A stretch of 64,000 nucleotides of DNA from Bifidobacterium pseudocatenulatum DSM 20438 = JCM 1200 = LMG 10505 (lineage in GTDB: Bacteria; Actinomycetota; Actinomycetes; Actinomycetales; Bifidobacteriaceae): positions 186,001 through 250,000 of the forward strand of contig NZ_AP012330.1 in NCBI RefSeq assembly GCF_001025215.1. Direction: 5' to 3'. Shown here piece after piece: positions 42,393 through 51,847 of the stretch (position 1 is the stretch's first letter; each line of letters opens with the position of its first letter). The notes beneath the pieces are model-generated. The model made no database searches. It saw nothing but the letters and a program-made list of their open reading frames with translations, and was not told the origin of the DNA. The translations under genes were made by a program, and so were the position numbers.

Positions 42393-45300
42393 ATGGCTAC
42401 CGGCAGCAAGCTCGTGATTGTGGAGTCTCCCACCAAGGCCAAGAAAATCGGTGGGTATTTGGGCTCCGAATATACGGTGATGGCCTCGGTCGGCCATATT
42501 CGAGATCTTGCGCAGCCGAGCCAGGTGCCGGCCGCCGACAAAACCAAATTCGGCAAGTTCGGCGTTGACGTGGAAGACGGATTCAAGCCGTATTACATCG
42601 TCGACGGCAACAAGAAGAAAACCGTGTCCGAGCTGAAAAGCGCGTTGAAAAAAGCCGACACCCTGTACCTCGCAACCGATGAGGATCGCGAGGGAGAGGC
42701 CATCGCCTGGCATCTGGTACAGACACTCAAGCCGAAAGTGCCGGTTAAGCGCATGGTGTTCCACGAAATCACGAAGGAAGCCATCAAAGCGTCGCTTGAC
42801 AATACTCGCGACGTTGACGACGACATGGTCGACGCCCAGGAAACCCGCCGTATTCTGGACCGCCTGTACGGCTATGAGCTTTCTCCGGTGCTGTGGCGCA
42901 AGGTTGGGCCGGGTCTTTCCGCGGGCCGTGTGCAGTCCGTCGCCACGCGTTTGATCGTGGAGCGCGAGCGCGAGCGTATGGCGTTCGTGCGTGCCCCGTA
43001 TTGGGATGTCACCGCAACGTTGGAGGCGCCGGATGCCGATGGCAATAATGTTGCGTTCGATTCTCGTATGGTGTCGTTGGGTGGCCGTCGTTTGGCTGGT
43101 TCCAAGGATTTCGGCGCCGATGGCAAGCTGACTGCGGCCGGTGCGAAGGATCAGGTCGTGCAGTTGGACGAGGCGCAGGCTTCCGCGATTGCTCAGGCAT
43201 TGGAATTTGCAACGTTTACTGTCGCGTCGATGGAAACCAAGCCGTACCGTCGCCGTCCGGTTCCACCGTTTACCACGTCCACCTTGCAGCAGACCGCCGG
43301 CAATCGTCTCGGCATGAGCTCGCGTCAGACCATGCGTGCGGCGCAAGGATTGTACGAAAACGGCTATATCACCTACATGCGTACCGATTCGGTGACGCTG
43401 TCGCAAGAGGCGATCGCAGCCGCACGCGAAGCGGTCGTCAAGCATTTCGGCGAAAACTATCTGTCGGACGCGCCGAAACAATATGCCACAAAGACGGCAG
43501 GCGCGCAGGAAGCCCACGAATGCATCAGGCCGGCGGGCGCGAAATTCCGTGACCCTGCGGAAATCGCAAGCAAAGTGCCGGCCGACCAGCTCAAACTGTA
43601 CACGCTGATCTGGCAGCGCACGCTTGCCTGCCAGATGGCAGACGCAACCGGTTCCACGGCGACCGTGCGACTGTCCGCGTCGACCGAATCGAATGGGGAA
43701 GCCATGTTCCAGGCTTCCGGCACCGTTATCGAGTTCCCCGGCTTTATGAAGGCGACCGGTGAGGGCCGCCGAGCGTTCGCCGAATCGAAGAAGGGTGATG
43801 TTGCTGGAAGCGTTGAACAGGCCGCGCAATCCGGCAAATCCAGCAAAGCGGATAAGAAGTCGGATGACAATGTGTCGCTGCCGCCGATGAATCCGGGCGA
43901 TGCGCTCGCTGCGGTGGCGGTTGGTGCCGACGGACACGAAACTCAGCCTCCGGCGCGTTACACTGAAGCGTCGCTTGTGAAAACGTTGGAACAGAAGGAA
44001 ATCGGCCGCCCGTCCACGTATGCGAGCATTATTTCCACGATTATCGATCGCGGGTACGTGTATGAGCGCGGTCGTGCGTTGATTCCGTCGTGGCTCGCGT
44101 TCTCCGTGGTCAAATTGCTGGAAACAAAGTTCCCGCGGTATGTGGATTATGAGTTCACTGCCGATATGGAAAGCGGTCTTGACCAGATCGCGAGCGGTCA
44201 GGAGACCGGCAGGAATTGGCTGACCCGCTTCTATTTCGGTTCCGGTGAGGGTGCCGCGCAGTCTGCAGACGAGGCACATGCCGGCTTGCAGCAGCAGGTC
44301 GCGCAGTTGGGTGAAATCGACGCTCGCGAGATCAATACGATCGAGATCGGCGACGGTTTGCATGTGCGCGTCGGTCGATATGGCCCGTATTTGGAGGATA
44401 TGAACCATCTGGATGATGAGGGCAATCCGAAGCGTGCCTCGCTGCCGGATACGCTCGCTCCGGATGAGCTGACGGTGGAAGTCGGTCATGATTTGATCGA
44501 GAACCATTCCGGCGGTCCGCGCGCTCTTGGCGTCGATCCGGTTTCCGGAGGCACCGTTGAAGTGCGTAATGGTCGTTTCGGGCCGTATGTTGCGCTGGTG
44601 ATGCCTTCTTCGGATGCTGGTGCTGACGGTGACGTGGCTGGTGGTGGCAAGTCGAAGAAGGGCAAGAGCGCTAAGAAGGCTGCCGATCGCCCGAAGATGG
44701 CGTCGTTGTTCAAGACGATGAGTCCGGAATCGTTGACGTTGGATGATGCGTTGCGTCTGCTGAGCTTGCCGCGTGAAATCGGTTCGTATGAAGAGGTGGA
44801 TGCGCAGACCGGTGAAGTGCAGACGGTTACCGTGCAGGCCAATAATGGTCGTTACGGTCCGTATTTGACGAAGACTGGTGCCGATGGCAAGTCGGATACG
44901 CGTTCGCTCGCTTCGGAAGATGAGATTTTCACGGTTGATTTGGATAAGGCGAAGGAACTGTTCGCCCAGCCGAAGTATGGCCGTGGGCGCGGTCGTGGCG
45001 CTGCCAAGCCACCGCTGCGTGAACTGGGCGTCGATCCGGAAACGCAAAAGCAGGTGACCATCAAGGAAGGCTTCTACGGCGCGTATATCACCGATGGTGA
45101 AACGAACCGTACGTTGCCGAAGCAGTATGCTCCCGAGTCGATCGAGCCGGCTGAGGCGTTCCGTCTGCTGGCGGAGAAGCGTGCGCAGGGTCCGTCGAAG
45201 AGGCGTGGACGCAAGGGTGCTGCTGGCAAGGGTGGTGCTAAGAAGACTGCTGCTAAGGGTGCTAAGGCTTCTGCTGATCAAGTTCGTGCCGATCGCCGTG

Positions 45301-45449
45301 CCAAGGTGCGCGAGTTGGCCGATAAGGGTTGGGCCAACACCCGTATCGCCAAGGAGATCGGTTCCACGCCGACCACGGTGAAGGCCGATGTGGAATGGCT
45401 CGCTGTCAACGAAGGCTACACCCGTCCCGCCGTAGTTCCCGCCCGGTGA
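42393..45449 (+). CDS. topA: DNA topoisomerase I with C-terminal HTH-like tail
   Basis: A 1018-residue type IA topoisomerase that relaxes negative supercoils. The Toprim domain opens with KLVIVESPTKAKKIGGYLG and includes YLATDEDREGEAIAW; the active-site Tyr is in GYITYMRTDSVTLS (about residue 330); PSTYASIISTIIDRGYV follows. The C-terminal half has topoisomerase-I repeats (GPYLEDMN, GRFGPYVALV, GRYGPYLTKTG) without Cys zinc fingers, as in actinobacteria. A Lys/Ala/Gly-rich linker leads to a final 50-residue segment, ADKGWANTRIAKEIGSTPTT, predicted helix-turn-helix. AAGGAG lies at 42382-42387 before the ATG at 42393 (a GTG at 42387 is in frame but overlaps this site). Confidence 0.96.
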   Translation: MATGSKLVIVESPTKAKKIGGYLGSEYTVMASVGHIRDLAQPSQVPAADKTKFGKFGVDVEDGFKPYYIVDGNKKKTVSELKSALKKADTLYLATDEDREGEAIAWHLVQTLKPKVPVKRMVFHEITKEAIKASLDNTRDVDDDMVDAQETRRILDRLYGYELSPVLWRKVGPGLSAGRVQSVATRLIVERERERMAFVRAPYWDVTATLEAPDADGNNVAFDSRMVSLGGRRLAGSKDFGADGKLTAAGAKDQVVQLDEAQASAIAQALEFATFTVASMETKPYRRRPVPPFTTSTLQQTAGNRLGMSSRQTMRAAQGLYENGYITYMRTDSVTLSQEAIAAAREAVVKHFGENYLSDAPKQYATKTAGAQEAHECIRPAGAKFRDPAEIASKVPADQLKLYTLIWQRTLACQMADATGSTATVRLSASTESNGEAMFQASGTVIEFPGFMKATGEGRRAFAESKKGDVAGSVEQAAQSGKSSKADKKSDDNVSLPPMNPGDALAAVAVGADGHETQPPARYTEASLVKTLEQKEIGRPSTYASIISTIIDRGYVYERGRALIPSWLAFSVVKLLETKFPRYVDYEFTADMESGLDQIASGQETGRNWLTRFYFGSGEGAAQSADEAHAGLQQQVAQLGEIDAREINTIEIGDGLHVRVGRYGPYLEDMNHLDDEGNPKRASLPDTLAPDELTVEVGHDLIENHSGGPRALGVDPVSGGTVEVRNGRFGPYVALVMPSSDAGADGDVAGGGKSKKGKSAKKAADRPKMASLFKTMSPESLTLDDALRLLSLPREIGSYEEVDAQTGEVQTVTVQANNGRYGPYLTKTGADGKSDTRSLASEDEIFTVDLDKAKELFAQPKYGRGRGRGAAKPPLRELGVDPETQKQVTIKEGFYGAYITDGETNRTLPKQYAPESIEPAEAFRLLAEKRAQGPSKRRGRKGAAGKGGAKKTAAKGAKASADQVRADRRAKVRELADKGWANTRIAKEIGSTPTTVKADVEWLAVNEGYTRPAVVPAR

Positions 45450-45517
45450 TGAACAGTCCGGTGGACTGTTCGTAGCAGTGAGCAGCGGTAGCGTTGCGAA
45501 CGCCGCAATGTAGAGTG

Positions 45518-46177
45518 ATGAATATGCAAGGCATATTCATCTCCTTTGAAGGTGTAGACGGCGTCGGCAAAACCACGCAGGTCGAACGGTTGCGTGCGTA
45601 CGTTGAGGCGCAGGGGCGCGAATGCGTGGTCACGCGCGAGCCGGGCGGTACTGTGCTTGGTGTGGCGATTCGCAAGCTGCTGCTTGGCGGTGTGGAAGGT
45701 TCCGACGCGGATATTGCTCCGCGTGCGGAGGCGTTGCTGTTCGCCGCCGACCGTGCCCAGCATGTTGCCGAGGTGATTCGCCCTGCGCTGGAACGCGGTG
45801 CCGTGGTAATTACCGATCGGTACCTTGATTCTTCTCTTGCATACCAGGCTGGCGGCCGCGAATTGACGGCAGGTGAAATCCGCGACTTAAGTATGTGGGC
45901 AACGTGCGAGCTATTGCCGAATCGCACGTATCTACTGGATCTTGACCCTGTGCAATCGCATGCACGACTACAGCATGATGAAGATCGCATGGAATCTGCA
46001 GGAAACGATTTCCAACGTCGTACACGACAGGCGTTTCTTGACTTGGCAAAGGCGGAATCACAACGTTTCCGCGTGATTGATGCCAGCCAATCCATCGATG
46101 AAGTATGGTCGCATATTCAAGACGATTTTGCACAAATCAGCCAAACGAAAACTTTCCAATCGGAGGCCGCCCAGTGA
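45518..46177 (+). CDS. tmk: Thymidylate kinase
   Basis: A 219-residue kinase converting dTMP to dTDP. The P-loop is [12 protein letters not shown] (about residues 10-21), then [18 protein letters not shown] (the DR/E-P-G motif), [19 protein letters not shown] and [21 protein letters not shown]. The length suits the family. The start could be ATG 45518 or 45524; no ribosome binding site is seen. It overlaps holB by 4 nt (GTGA), the conserved tmk-holB coupling. Confidence 0.94.
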   Translation: MNMQGIFISFEGVDGVGKTTQVERLRAYVEAQGRECVVTREPGGTVLGVAIRKLLLGGVEGSDADIAPRAEALLFAADRAQHVAEVIRPALERGAVVITDRYLDSSLAYQAGGRELTAGEIRDLSMWATCELLPNRTYLLDLDPVQSHARLQHDEDRMESAGNDFQRRTRQAFLDLAKAESQRFRVIDASQSIDEVWSHIQDDFAQISQTKTFQSEAAQ

Positions 46178-47328
46178 GCGTGTGGGATTCGATTGTCGGC
46201 CAGCAGCGGGTTGTCGAACAACTCAAAGCCATCGCAAGTGGCGATCCGAAAGCCATTGCGCAATCCTGGCTAATCTGCGGTCCTCCAGGATCGGGCCGTT
46301 CCAATGTGGCGCGCGCGTTTGCGGCGGCGCTGGAGAGCCCCGATCATGGTCTTGGCGACGAGCCGACCAAAGCCGTGCAGCAGGTGCTTGCCGGCACTCA
46401 TCCCGACGTGACCGTGCTTGCCACCAACAAAGTGACCATCGGCATCGACGAGGTGCGAGACATCATCACCACTTCCGAACAGATGCCGAGCACTGCGCCG
46501 TGGCGCATCATCATTATCGAAGATGTCGATCGCATGCTGGAACGCACCACCAACGTGCTGCTCAAGGAGATTGAGGAGCCGAGCGCGCACACGATTTGGC
46601 TCTTGTGCGCGCCGAGTGCGCAGGATGTGTTGCCGACGATTCGCTCGCGCACTCGCATCGTCAATCTTGCTGTGCCTTCCACGCAGGCAGTGGCCGCATT
46701 TCTGGAACAAAATGGCGGATTTGAGCCGAAAATCGCGGTACGTGCCGCACGCCTTGCAGAAGGGCATATCGGCATTGCGCGCTTGTATGCGGAGAATGAG
46801 CAGGTGATGTCTGACCGTGACGAGCTGATTGTGGGTGTGCTTGGATTGCGTCGCGCATCGGATGCGGTGCTGCTTGCCGGCAATCTTATCGACAATGCGA
46901 AAGTGCAGGCCGAAGCGGAGGTGAAGGTCAAGGCGGCAGAGGCGGAAGCTGATTTTCGTAGGATCAATGGGCTTGGGGCGAAGGATCGTATTCCTCCGAA
47001 ACTGCGTGGCGCGTACAATGCGATCGCCAAAAAAGACGAGCTGAAGCGCCAGACTACGCGACTTACGCGTGATGTGCTTGACCGTGCGTTGAACTCGATT
47101 GCCAGTATTTACCGTGATGTGGCTGTGCTGCAGAACAATGCCGAGGATTCGGTGGGACTGATCAATTTGGAGAATCGTTCATCGATCACCGAACTGTCGG
47201 TGCGGCTTACGCGTGGGGGAGCGGTGCGGCGGCTGGAGGATATTGCCGTTGCGCGTCGCCGCCTGGCCGGCAATGGCAATCCCGTACTGGTCTTTGAAGC
47301 TCTCTTCTGCTCCCTCATCGCCAGCTAG
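46174..47328 (+). CDS. holB: DNA polymerase III subunit delta'
   Basis: A 384-residue clamp-loader subunit. The GTG at 46174 overlaps the tmk stop, with GGAGG at 46161-46165 upstream. The AAA+ fold starts [18 protein letters not shown]; its P-loop [18 protein letters not shown] has Arg in place of the essential Lys, consistent with delta' being a non-hydrolysing stator. Further motifs are [48 protein letters not shown] and [22 protein letters not shown] 30-residue Ala/Glu/Lys helix ([23 protein letters not shown]) is inserted in the C-terminal domain. Confidence 0.93.
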   Translation: MSVWDSIVGQQRVVEQLKAIASGDPKAIAQSWLICGPPGSGRSNVARAFAAALESPDHGLGDEPTKAVQQVLAGTHPDVTVLATNKVTIGIDEVRDIITTSEQMPSTAPWRIIIIEDVDRMLERTTNVLLKEIEEPSAHTIWLLCAPSAQDVLPTIRSRTRIVNLAVPSTQAVAAFLEQNGGFEPKIAVRAARLAEGHIGIARLYAENEQVMSDRDELIVGVLGLRRASDAVLLAGNLIDNAKVQAEAEVKVKAAEAEADFRRINGLGAKDRIPPKLRGAYNAIAKKDELKRQTTRLTRDVLDRALNSIASIYRDVAVLQNNAEDSVGLINLENRSSITELSVRLTRGGAVRRLEDIAVARRRLAGNGNPVLVFEALFCSLIAS

Positions 47329-47459
47329 GGCTAGCGGCGTTGGCACATACTGTTTTCCGAGGGCAGATTCTTCCAGCGGGTGGGGAAATGGTTGTTTGGC
47401 TGTATGATTCTGGCTTGCTATCGTGCGATAACTGCCGGCAAAATTGCAAAAATTGCGAT

Positions 47460-48497
47460 TTAGCGCTGGCAGTTGGTGGATTCGCGGACGATGAGTTGCG
47501 GCGCGAGTGAGATGTGCGCGGGGCTGCCGGGGGCGTCGTTGAGTAGGCGTAGCGCTTCGGAGACGATTTGTTTGAACGGCGGGCGCACGCTGGTCAGCGC
47601 CGGCATGGTGGTGCGTGCAATCGGCGAATCGTTGTAGCCAACCACCAGCACATCTTGAGGCACGCGAAGCCCGAGCGAATGCAACGCCACCATCACACCG
47701 AATGCGATCGAATCGTCGGCACACACCACTGCCTCCGGCTGCACGAGTGGTTCGGAGAACAGTCGCATGGCGCAGTCGAAACCGCGTTGCACGCTACGAT
47801 CGCCGAACTTGTTCCATTCGGCTTCGGTGTTCAAGTGGTGCGCGCGCACCTGCGTGTGGAACATGGCGAACAGTTCCGCCGATTCGAAGGAGATTTCCTT
47901 GCCGGCCATGTATGCCACGGATGCGATGCCACGTTCGGCCAAATGCCTGATCACGATTTCCATGGCGGCGTTTTCGTCGATGCTCACCATGGATGTGCGG
48001 GATGAGCATCGACGGCCGCCCACCTGCACAATCGGCAATGTGGAGGCGTAATGTTCAAGTTCCTCGGAAAGGTAGGCTCCCCAGGCGGGCAGTACGATCA
48101 GCCCGTCAACATGGCGGTCCACCAACGATTCGATGCGTTGGATCTGCGTGGCCTGATCGCCGCCGATGCCGAGCAGCAGTTGCTGCGAATCCACATCGAT
48201 GACGGGTTCGATTTCGTCAAGCAGTTGCGCGCAGAACGGGTCGGTGGCGGTTGGAATCACCAGTCCGATGGTGTTGGTGACGGTGCTGCGCAATGCGCTC
48301 GCCGCATAATTGACCGAATAGTTGAGGTGTGCCGCGGCGGCTCTCACACGTCGTGCGATGTCGTCGTCTTTGGTGCGTTTTCCGGAAAGCACGCGGGAGA
48401 CGGTGGCGATGGAGACGTTGGCCAGCGCGGCGACGTTCGTGATTGAACTGTTCGCCGAAGTAGCCGAAGCCGAGGCGTTGTCGGTTGTGCGTGCCAT
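47460..48497 (-). CDS. LacI-family transcriptional regulator
   Basis: A 345-residue regulator with a Ser/Ala-rich N-terminal tail, an HTH (SITNVAALANVSIATVSRVLSGKRTKDDDIARRVRAAAAHLNYSVNYAASALRS) and a sugar-binding core (NTIGLVIPTATDPFCAQLLDEIEP; VVCADDSIAFGVMVALHSLGLRVPQDVLVVGYNDSPIARTTMPALTSVRPP). No metabolic target gene is adjacent: holB converges on it, and ptsH lies upstream on the same strand. Two ATTCGAA motifs (48515-48521, 48532-48538) in its leader may be autoregulatory sites. GGGAGGAG precedes the ATG. Confidence 0.9.
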   Translation of the reverse strand: MARTTDNASASATSANSSITNVAALANVSIATVSRVLSGKRTKDDDIARRVRAAAAHLNYSVNYAASALRSTVTNTIGLVIPTATDPFCAQLLDEIEPVIDVDSQQLLLGIGGDQATQIQRIESLVDRHVDGLIVLPAWGAYLSEELEHYASTLPIVQVGGRRCSSRTSMVSIDENAAMEIVIRHLAERGIASVAYMAGKEISFESAELFAMFHTQVRAHHLNTEAEWNKFGDRSVQRGFDCAMRLFSEPLVQPEAVVCADDSIAFGVMVALHSLGLRVPQDVLVVGYNDSPIARTTMPALTSVRPPFKQIVSEALRLLNDAPGSPAHISLAPQLIVRESTNCQR

Positions 48498-48570
48498 GCT
48501 CTCCTCCCAAAATCATTCGAAGTATTGGATTATTCGAATTGCTGCCGTGTCTCAATCGCGTATTCAGGAA

Positions 48571-48605
48571 TAAAACAGCCACCCGTCGAATGCGGCAGGT
48601 GGCTG
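48571..48605 (-). terminator. Terminator of ptsH
   Basis: Read on the minus strand, CAGCCACC and GGTGGCTG form a stem followed by TTTTATT. Confidence 0.75.
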
Positions 48606-48712
48606 AAGCAAGTATCGCAATCATGCATATGGAATTGCGATCGCATTGCGATTTCGTAACTGAAGATTGTTGAATATCTTGCGAAATCCTCGAAAATCTT
48701 CAGAAAAGAAGA

Positions 48713-48973
48713 TCACTCGGCGTTGACGAGGATGTTCAGCAGGTTGTCTGCCACGGTTTCGTCGTCGGCGCCCTGCACGTCGATGACCACGGAATCGCCC
48801 TGCTTGATGCCCAGGCCCATGATGGACAGGATGGAGCCTGCCGGAACCGGGTTGCCGCCTTCCTTGGCGATGGTGACGGTGCAGCCGGAGGCGGTGACGG
48901 CCTGGGAGAACTGTGCGGCCGGACGAGCGTGGATACCGACGGGATCGTTGATGACGGTGGTGCGGGTTGCCAT
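48713..48973 (-). CDS. ptsH: Phosphocarrier protein HPr
   Basis: An 86-residue HPr, the phosphate relay from enzyme I to sugar-specific PTS permeases. The phosphorylation site is GIHARPAAQFSQ with His15; the regulatory Ser region reads PAGSILSIMGLGIKQGD (Ser47). The ATG at 48973 follows AAAGGAG with 9-nt spacing; an in-frame GTG at 48982 lies within that site and is rejected. It is divergent from ptsI rather than in the usual ptsHI operon. Confidence 0.96.
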   Translation of the reverse strand: MATRTTVINDPVGIHARPAAQFSQAVTASGCTVTIAKEGGNPVPAGSILSIMGLGIKQGDSVVIDVQGADDETVADNLLNILVNAE

Positions 48974-48982
48974 GATGGACAC

Positions 48983-49316
48983 TCCTTTGAGTCGTTATTG
49001 TTGATTGTTTTCTGTTGTGTTATTTGAAAGTCGTGCTGCTTGCCGAGTGAAATGCATCGGTGCGCCGCTGGTGATTACTATAGCACTTTTTCCACGAAAC
49101 GCAGAAAACGTTTACTGGTTGTGTGTTGCGGTTTAAAGCGTGTATACTGTGGGCAGGCTGAAAATGATTTACCGGCAAAGACGGTGGAAATCATTGCGGT
49201 AACTCAACGCGCAAGGCAGGCGCGGAAATCACAAGAACACGTTCGGCTCGCGTTCCTTTCGCGAGCAAACAACAAACGCAAACGACAAAACAAGGAAACA
49301 GGTCAAAGGAGTTCAC
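48983..49316. promoter_or_regulatory. Divergent ptsH/ptsI control region
   Basis: This 334-bp region has no gene. It contains an operator-like palindrome AAAACGTTTA (49105-49114, core AAACGTTT 49106-49113) of the LacI/catabolite-control type, and a TATACT -10 (49143-49148) for ptsI. A leader of about 165 nt before ptsI ends in CAAAGGAG. Confidence 0.5.
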
Positions 49317-50966
49317 ATGATCATCAAGGGTGTTGGCATTGGTCGCGGCGTTGCAGTCGGCCCGGTCATCCGTATGGCGCAGCCGCTGCCGGAACCGTCG
49401 GACGCCCCGCGTGCGGAAGGCATTGCCGCCGAAAGCGAAATCGCCCGCGTGGAAAAGTCCCTCGCACTGGTGAACGCCGACCTGAACCGTCGCGCCGAAG
49501 AGGCCGCCAATGGTGACGAAGGCGCCAAGCAGGCCGCTCCGATTCTGCAGGCCATCGCCATGTTCGCTTCCGATCCGTCGCTGGCCGAATCCATCAAGGG
49601 GCTGATCCAGCAGGGCAAGACCGCCGAACGCGCGGTGCTCGAAGGCTTCGCCGCGGTGGAAGACATGTTCCGCGCCATCGGTGGATATCAGGCCGAGCGT
49701 GCCGCCGATCTGCATGATGTCGGCCAGCGCGTGATCGCCGACCTTATGGGCGCTCCCGCACCGGGCCTGCCGCAGAGCGAAACCCCGTTCGTGCTCGTTG
49801 CCGAAGATCTTTCCCCCGCCGACACCGCGGCGCTCGACATGAGCAAGACCCTCGCCATCGTCACCTCGCAGGGCGGCCCGACCTCGCACACCGCCATCCT
49901 GGCCCGTGCCCGCGGCATCGTGGCGGTTGTTTCCGCAGCCGAAGCCGAGAATCTGACCGACGGCACCACCGTGGTCGTCAATGCGGCCAAGGGCGAACTG
50001 GTCGTCGACCCGACCGAAGAGGAGATCGCCGCAGCCGAAGCCGCCAAGTCCCGCGCGGCCGCAGCCAAGGAACTGCGCGGCAATCCGGGCTCCACCAAGG
50101 ACGGCCACCTCATTCCGCTGCTCGCCAACGTGGGCAAGCCGGCCGACGCAGCTAAGGCGCTGGAATATGGCGCTGAAGGCGTTGGTCTGTTCCGTACTGA
50201 ATTCCTGTTCATCGGCAACTCCGAGCCGCCGACCGTCGAAGAGCAGACCCGCGCTTACACCGAGCTGTTGAGCCAGTTCCCGGGCAAGAAGGTCGTGATT
50301 CGTATGCTCGATGCCGGCGCTGACAAGCCGCTGCCGTTCCTCACTCCGGAAGACGAGCCGAATCCGGCTCTCGGCCTGCGCGGTCTGCGCACCCTGCGCG
50401 CCCACATGGACGTGCTCGAAGGCCAGCTCAAGGCGCTCGCCGCAGCCGATGCCGCCACCGACGCGAACCTGTGGGTCATGGCCCCGATGGTTGCCGACCA
50501 GCATGAGGCTGACTATTTCGTGAAGCTTGGCAAGAGCTTCGGTCTGAAGTTCGTGGGTGCGATGGCTGAGGTGCCGTCGATCGCGCTTATGGCTGATAAG
50601 GTGGCCGACGTGGCCGACTTCGTGTCGATCGGCACCAACGATCTGACCCAGTACACGCTGGCCGCCGACCGTACGCTCGGTTCCGTTGCCAACTATCAGA
50701 CCGCCTGGCATCCGGCGGTGCTGCGTGCCATCAAGATGATCTGCGACGCGGGCAACGCCAAGGGCATGCCGGTGGGCGTGTGCGGCGAGGCCGCTGCCGA
50801 TCCGGACTTGGCCGTAGTGCTGGCCGGTCTTGGCGTGAACTCCCTGTCCATGACTCCGGTGGCACTCGACGACGTGCGTGCCTCCCTTGCCGAAGTCACC
50901 TTCGAAGAGGCTCAGGCCCGTGCCGAAGCCGCCCTCAACGGCGACTTCTACCACCCGGCCAACTGA
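49317..50966 (+). CDS. ptsI: PTS enzyme I (phosphoenolpyruvate-protein phosphotransferase)
   Basis: A 549-residue enzyme that takes phosphate from PEP and passes it to HPr. The N-terminal HPr-binding domain starts IIKGVGIGRGVAVGPV; the active His is in TSQGGPTSHTAILARARGI (about residue 192); the PEP-binding TIM barrel has LFRTEFLFIGN, VVIRMLDAGADKPLPFL, DFVSIGTNDLTQYTLAADR and GVCGEAAADP (the conserved Cys). All key residues are intact. A CAAAGGAG ribosome binding site precedes the ATG. The presence of general PTS components implies at least one PTS sugar permease elsewhere. Confidence 0.97.
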   Translation: MIIKGVGIGRGVAVGPVIRMAQPLPEPSDAPRAEGIAAESEIARVEKSLALVNADLNRRAEEAANGDEGAKQAAPILQAIAMFASDPSLAESIKGLIQQGKTAERAVLEGFAAVEDMFRAIGGYQAERAADLHDVGQRVIADLMGAPAPGLPQSETPFVLVAEDLSPADTAALDMSKTLAIVTSQGGPTSHTAILARARGIVAVVSAAEAENLTDGTTVVVNAAKGELVVDPTEEEIAAAEAAKSRAAAAKELRGNPGSTKDGHLIPLLANVGKPADAAKALEYGAEGVGLFRTEFLFIGNSEPPTVEEQTRAYTELLSQFPGKKVVIRMLDAGADKPLPFLTPEDEPNPALGLRGLRTLRAHMDVLEGQLKALAAADAATDANLWVMAPMVADQHEADYFVKLGKSFGLKFVGAMAEVPSIALMADKVADVADFVSIGTNDLTQYTLAADRTLGSVANYQTAWHPAVLRAIKMICDAGNAKGMPVGVCGEAAADPDLAVVLAGLGVNSLSMTPVALDDVRASLAEVTFEEAQARAEAALNGDFYHPAN

Positions 50967-51045
50967 GCCGTACTAGCTGTGCCTATCGCCTGTAACGCCT
51001 TGTTTTTCAAGCGATGTGAGGTCTGATAGGCCCTGTTTCCCGGAC

Positions 51046-51093
51046 CGACCCCTGCCCGCGTGCCCCACAGGCTCGCCGCAGGGGTCGTTTCGT
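51046..51093 (+). terminator. Terminator of ptsI
   Basis: CGACCCCTGC (51046-51055) pairs with GCAGGGGTCG (51078-51087), followed by TTTCGTTATG. Confidence 0.75.
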
Positions 51094-51122
51094 TATGTTT
51101 CGTTATGCCGTCAATTGAAACC

Positions 51123-51151
51123 TTGTATGAGTCAGACGCTTGAGGGATACT
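51123..51151 (+). promoter_or_regulatory. Promoter for a leaderless YbhB-like mRNA
   Basis: TTGTAT (51123-51128), 17 bp, GATACT (51146-51151). The ATG at 51158 lies 6 nt downstream of the -10, at the expected transcription start. Confidence 0.55.
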
Positions 51152-51157
51152 GGGTGC

Positions 51158-51715
51158 ATGAAGATTTCCGCAGATTTCACCGTCATTCCCGACGCGTTTG
51201 CCAAGGCGGCGCCGCCTGAGAACTGCATCGACGGTACGCCGATTGTTTCCTTCCCCTTCTACATTGATGCGCTTGATCCTGCAGTGCAGTTCCTGCATTG
51301 GGAATTCGTTGATCCGGATTCAATTCCGGTATGCGGTTTCCAGTGGAATCATTGGTCCCTCGCGAACCTGCCCGTGGATGCGCTGATGTACGATTTCAAC
51401 GATTCTCACGCGCTCGCGATTCCGGCTGATTTCTCGCGCACGGTTTCTGCGATGATTCCTGAAACGGTTCAGGGACGCACGTCCGCCGCCTCGCCGTTGC
51501 TGCAGGGCCGCAGCAGTGATCCCGCAGTGACGATGCGTTACAACGGTCCATATCCGCCAGATCAGGATCATGACTACTATCTGCATGTGTGGGGTACCAC
51601 GGCTCCGCTCGCCGGCCTCAATCAGGGATTCTGGCTCAACGAAATGGAACGTGCGCTGCGTACTTCCGGTACAATCGTTGATCAGGGCGCTATTTTCCTC
51701 ACTGGAAAAGCCTGA
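51158..51715 (+). CDS. YbhB/YbcL-family (Raf kinase inhibitor-like) protein
   Basis: A 185-residue protein of the phosphatidylethanolamine-binding fold. Diagnostic strings are FVDPDSIPVCGFQWNHWSLANLP (equivalent of the D-P-D-A-P...F-x-HW motif), then YNGPYPPDQDHDYYLHVWGTTAPL (G-P-x-PP...H-x-Y) and a C-terminal LRTSGTIVDQGAIFLTGKA. In bacteria the role is unknown. There is no signal peptide. The start at 51158 is supported by the leaderless promoter upstream rather than by a ribosome binding site. Confidence 0.88.
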   Translation: MKISADFTVIPDAFAKAAPPENCIDGTPIVSFPFYIDALDPAVQFLHWEFVDPDSIPVCGFQWNHWSLANLPVDALMYDFNDSHALAIPADFSRTVSAMIPETVQGRTSAASPLLQGRSSDPAVTMRYNGPYPPDQDHDYYLHVWGTTAPLAGLNQGFWLNEMERALRTSGTIVDQGAIFLTGKA

Positions 51716-51751
51716 TTTGTGAAAGAGGATCTCAAGTAAGGCCAGAAATTT

Positions 51752-51791
51752 GATTTCCGCAGCAATATAACGATATAAAGATGCGGAAATC
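51752..51791. other. Inverted repeat upstream of pepD
   Basis: GATTTCCGCA (51752-51761) and TGCGGAAATC (51782-51791) form a perfect 10-bp stem with a 20-base AT-rich loop. It follows the YbhB-like gene and precedes the C69 peptidase; it may be a terminator without a T-run or an operator. Confidence 0.5.
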
Positions 51792-51847
51792 AGAAATATA
51801 TCCGACGAAAACGTATTGACAATAATCGAAAGGATTGCTGAATAATT

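Noticed and set aside
42357..45281. 974-codon minus-strand frame opposite topA
   Set aside because: Composition is that of an antisense shadow and topA motifs are intact on the plus strand.
49191..50954. 587-codon minus-strand frame opposite ptsI
   Set aside because: Shadow; enzyme I is complete on the plus strand.
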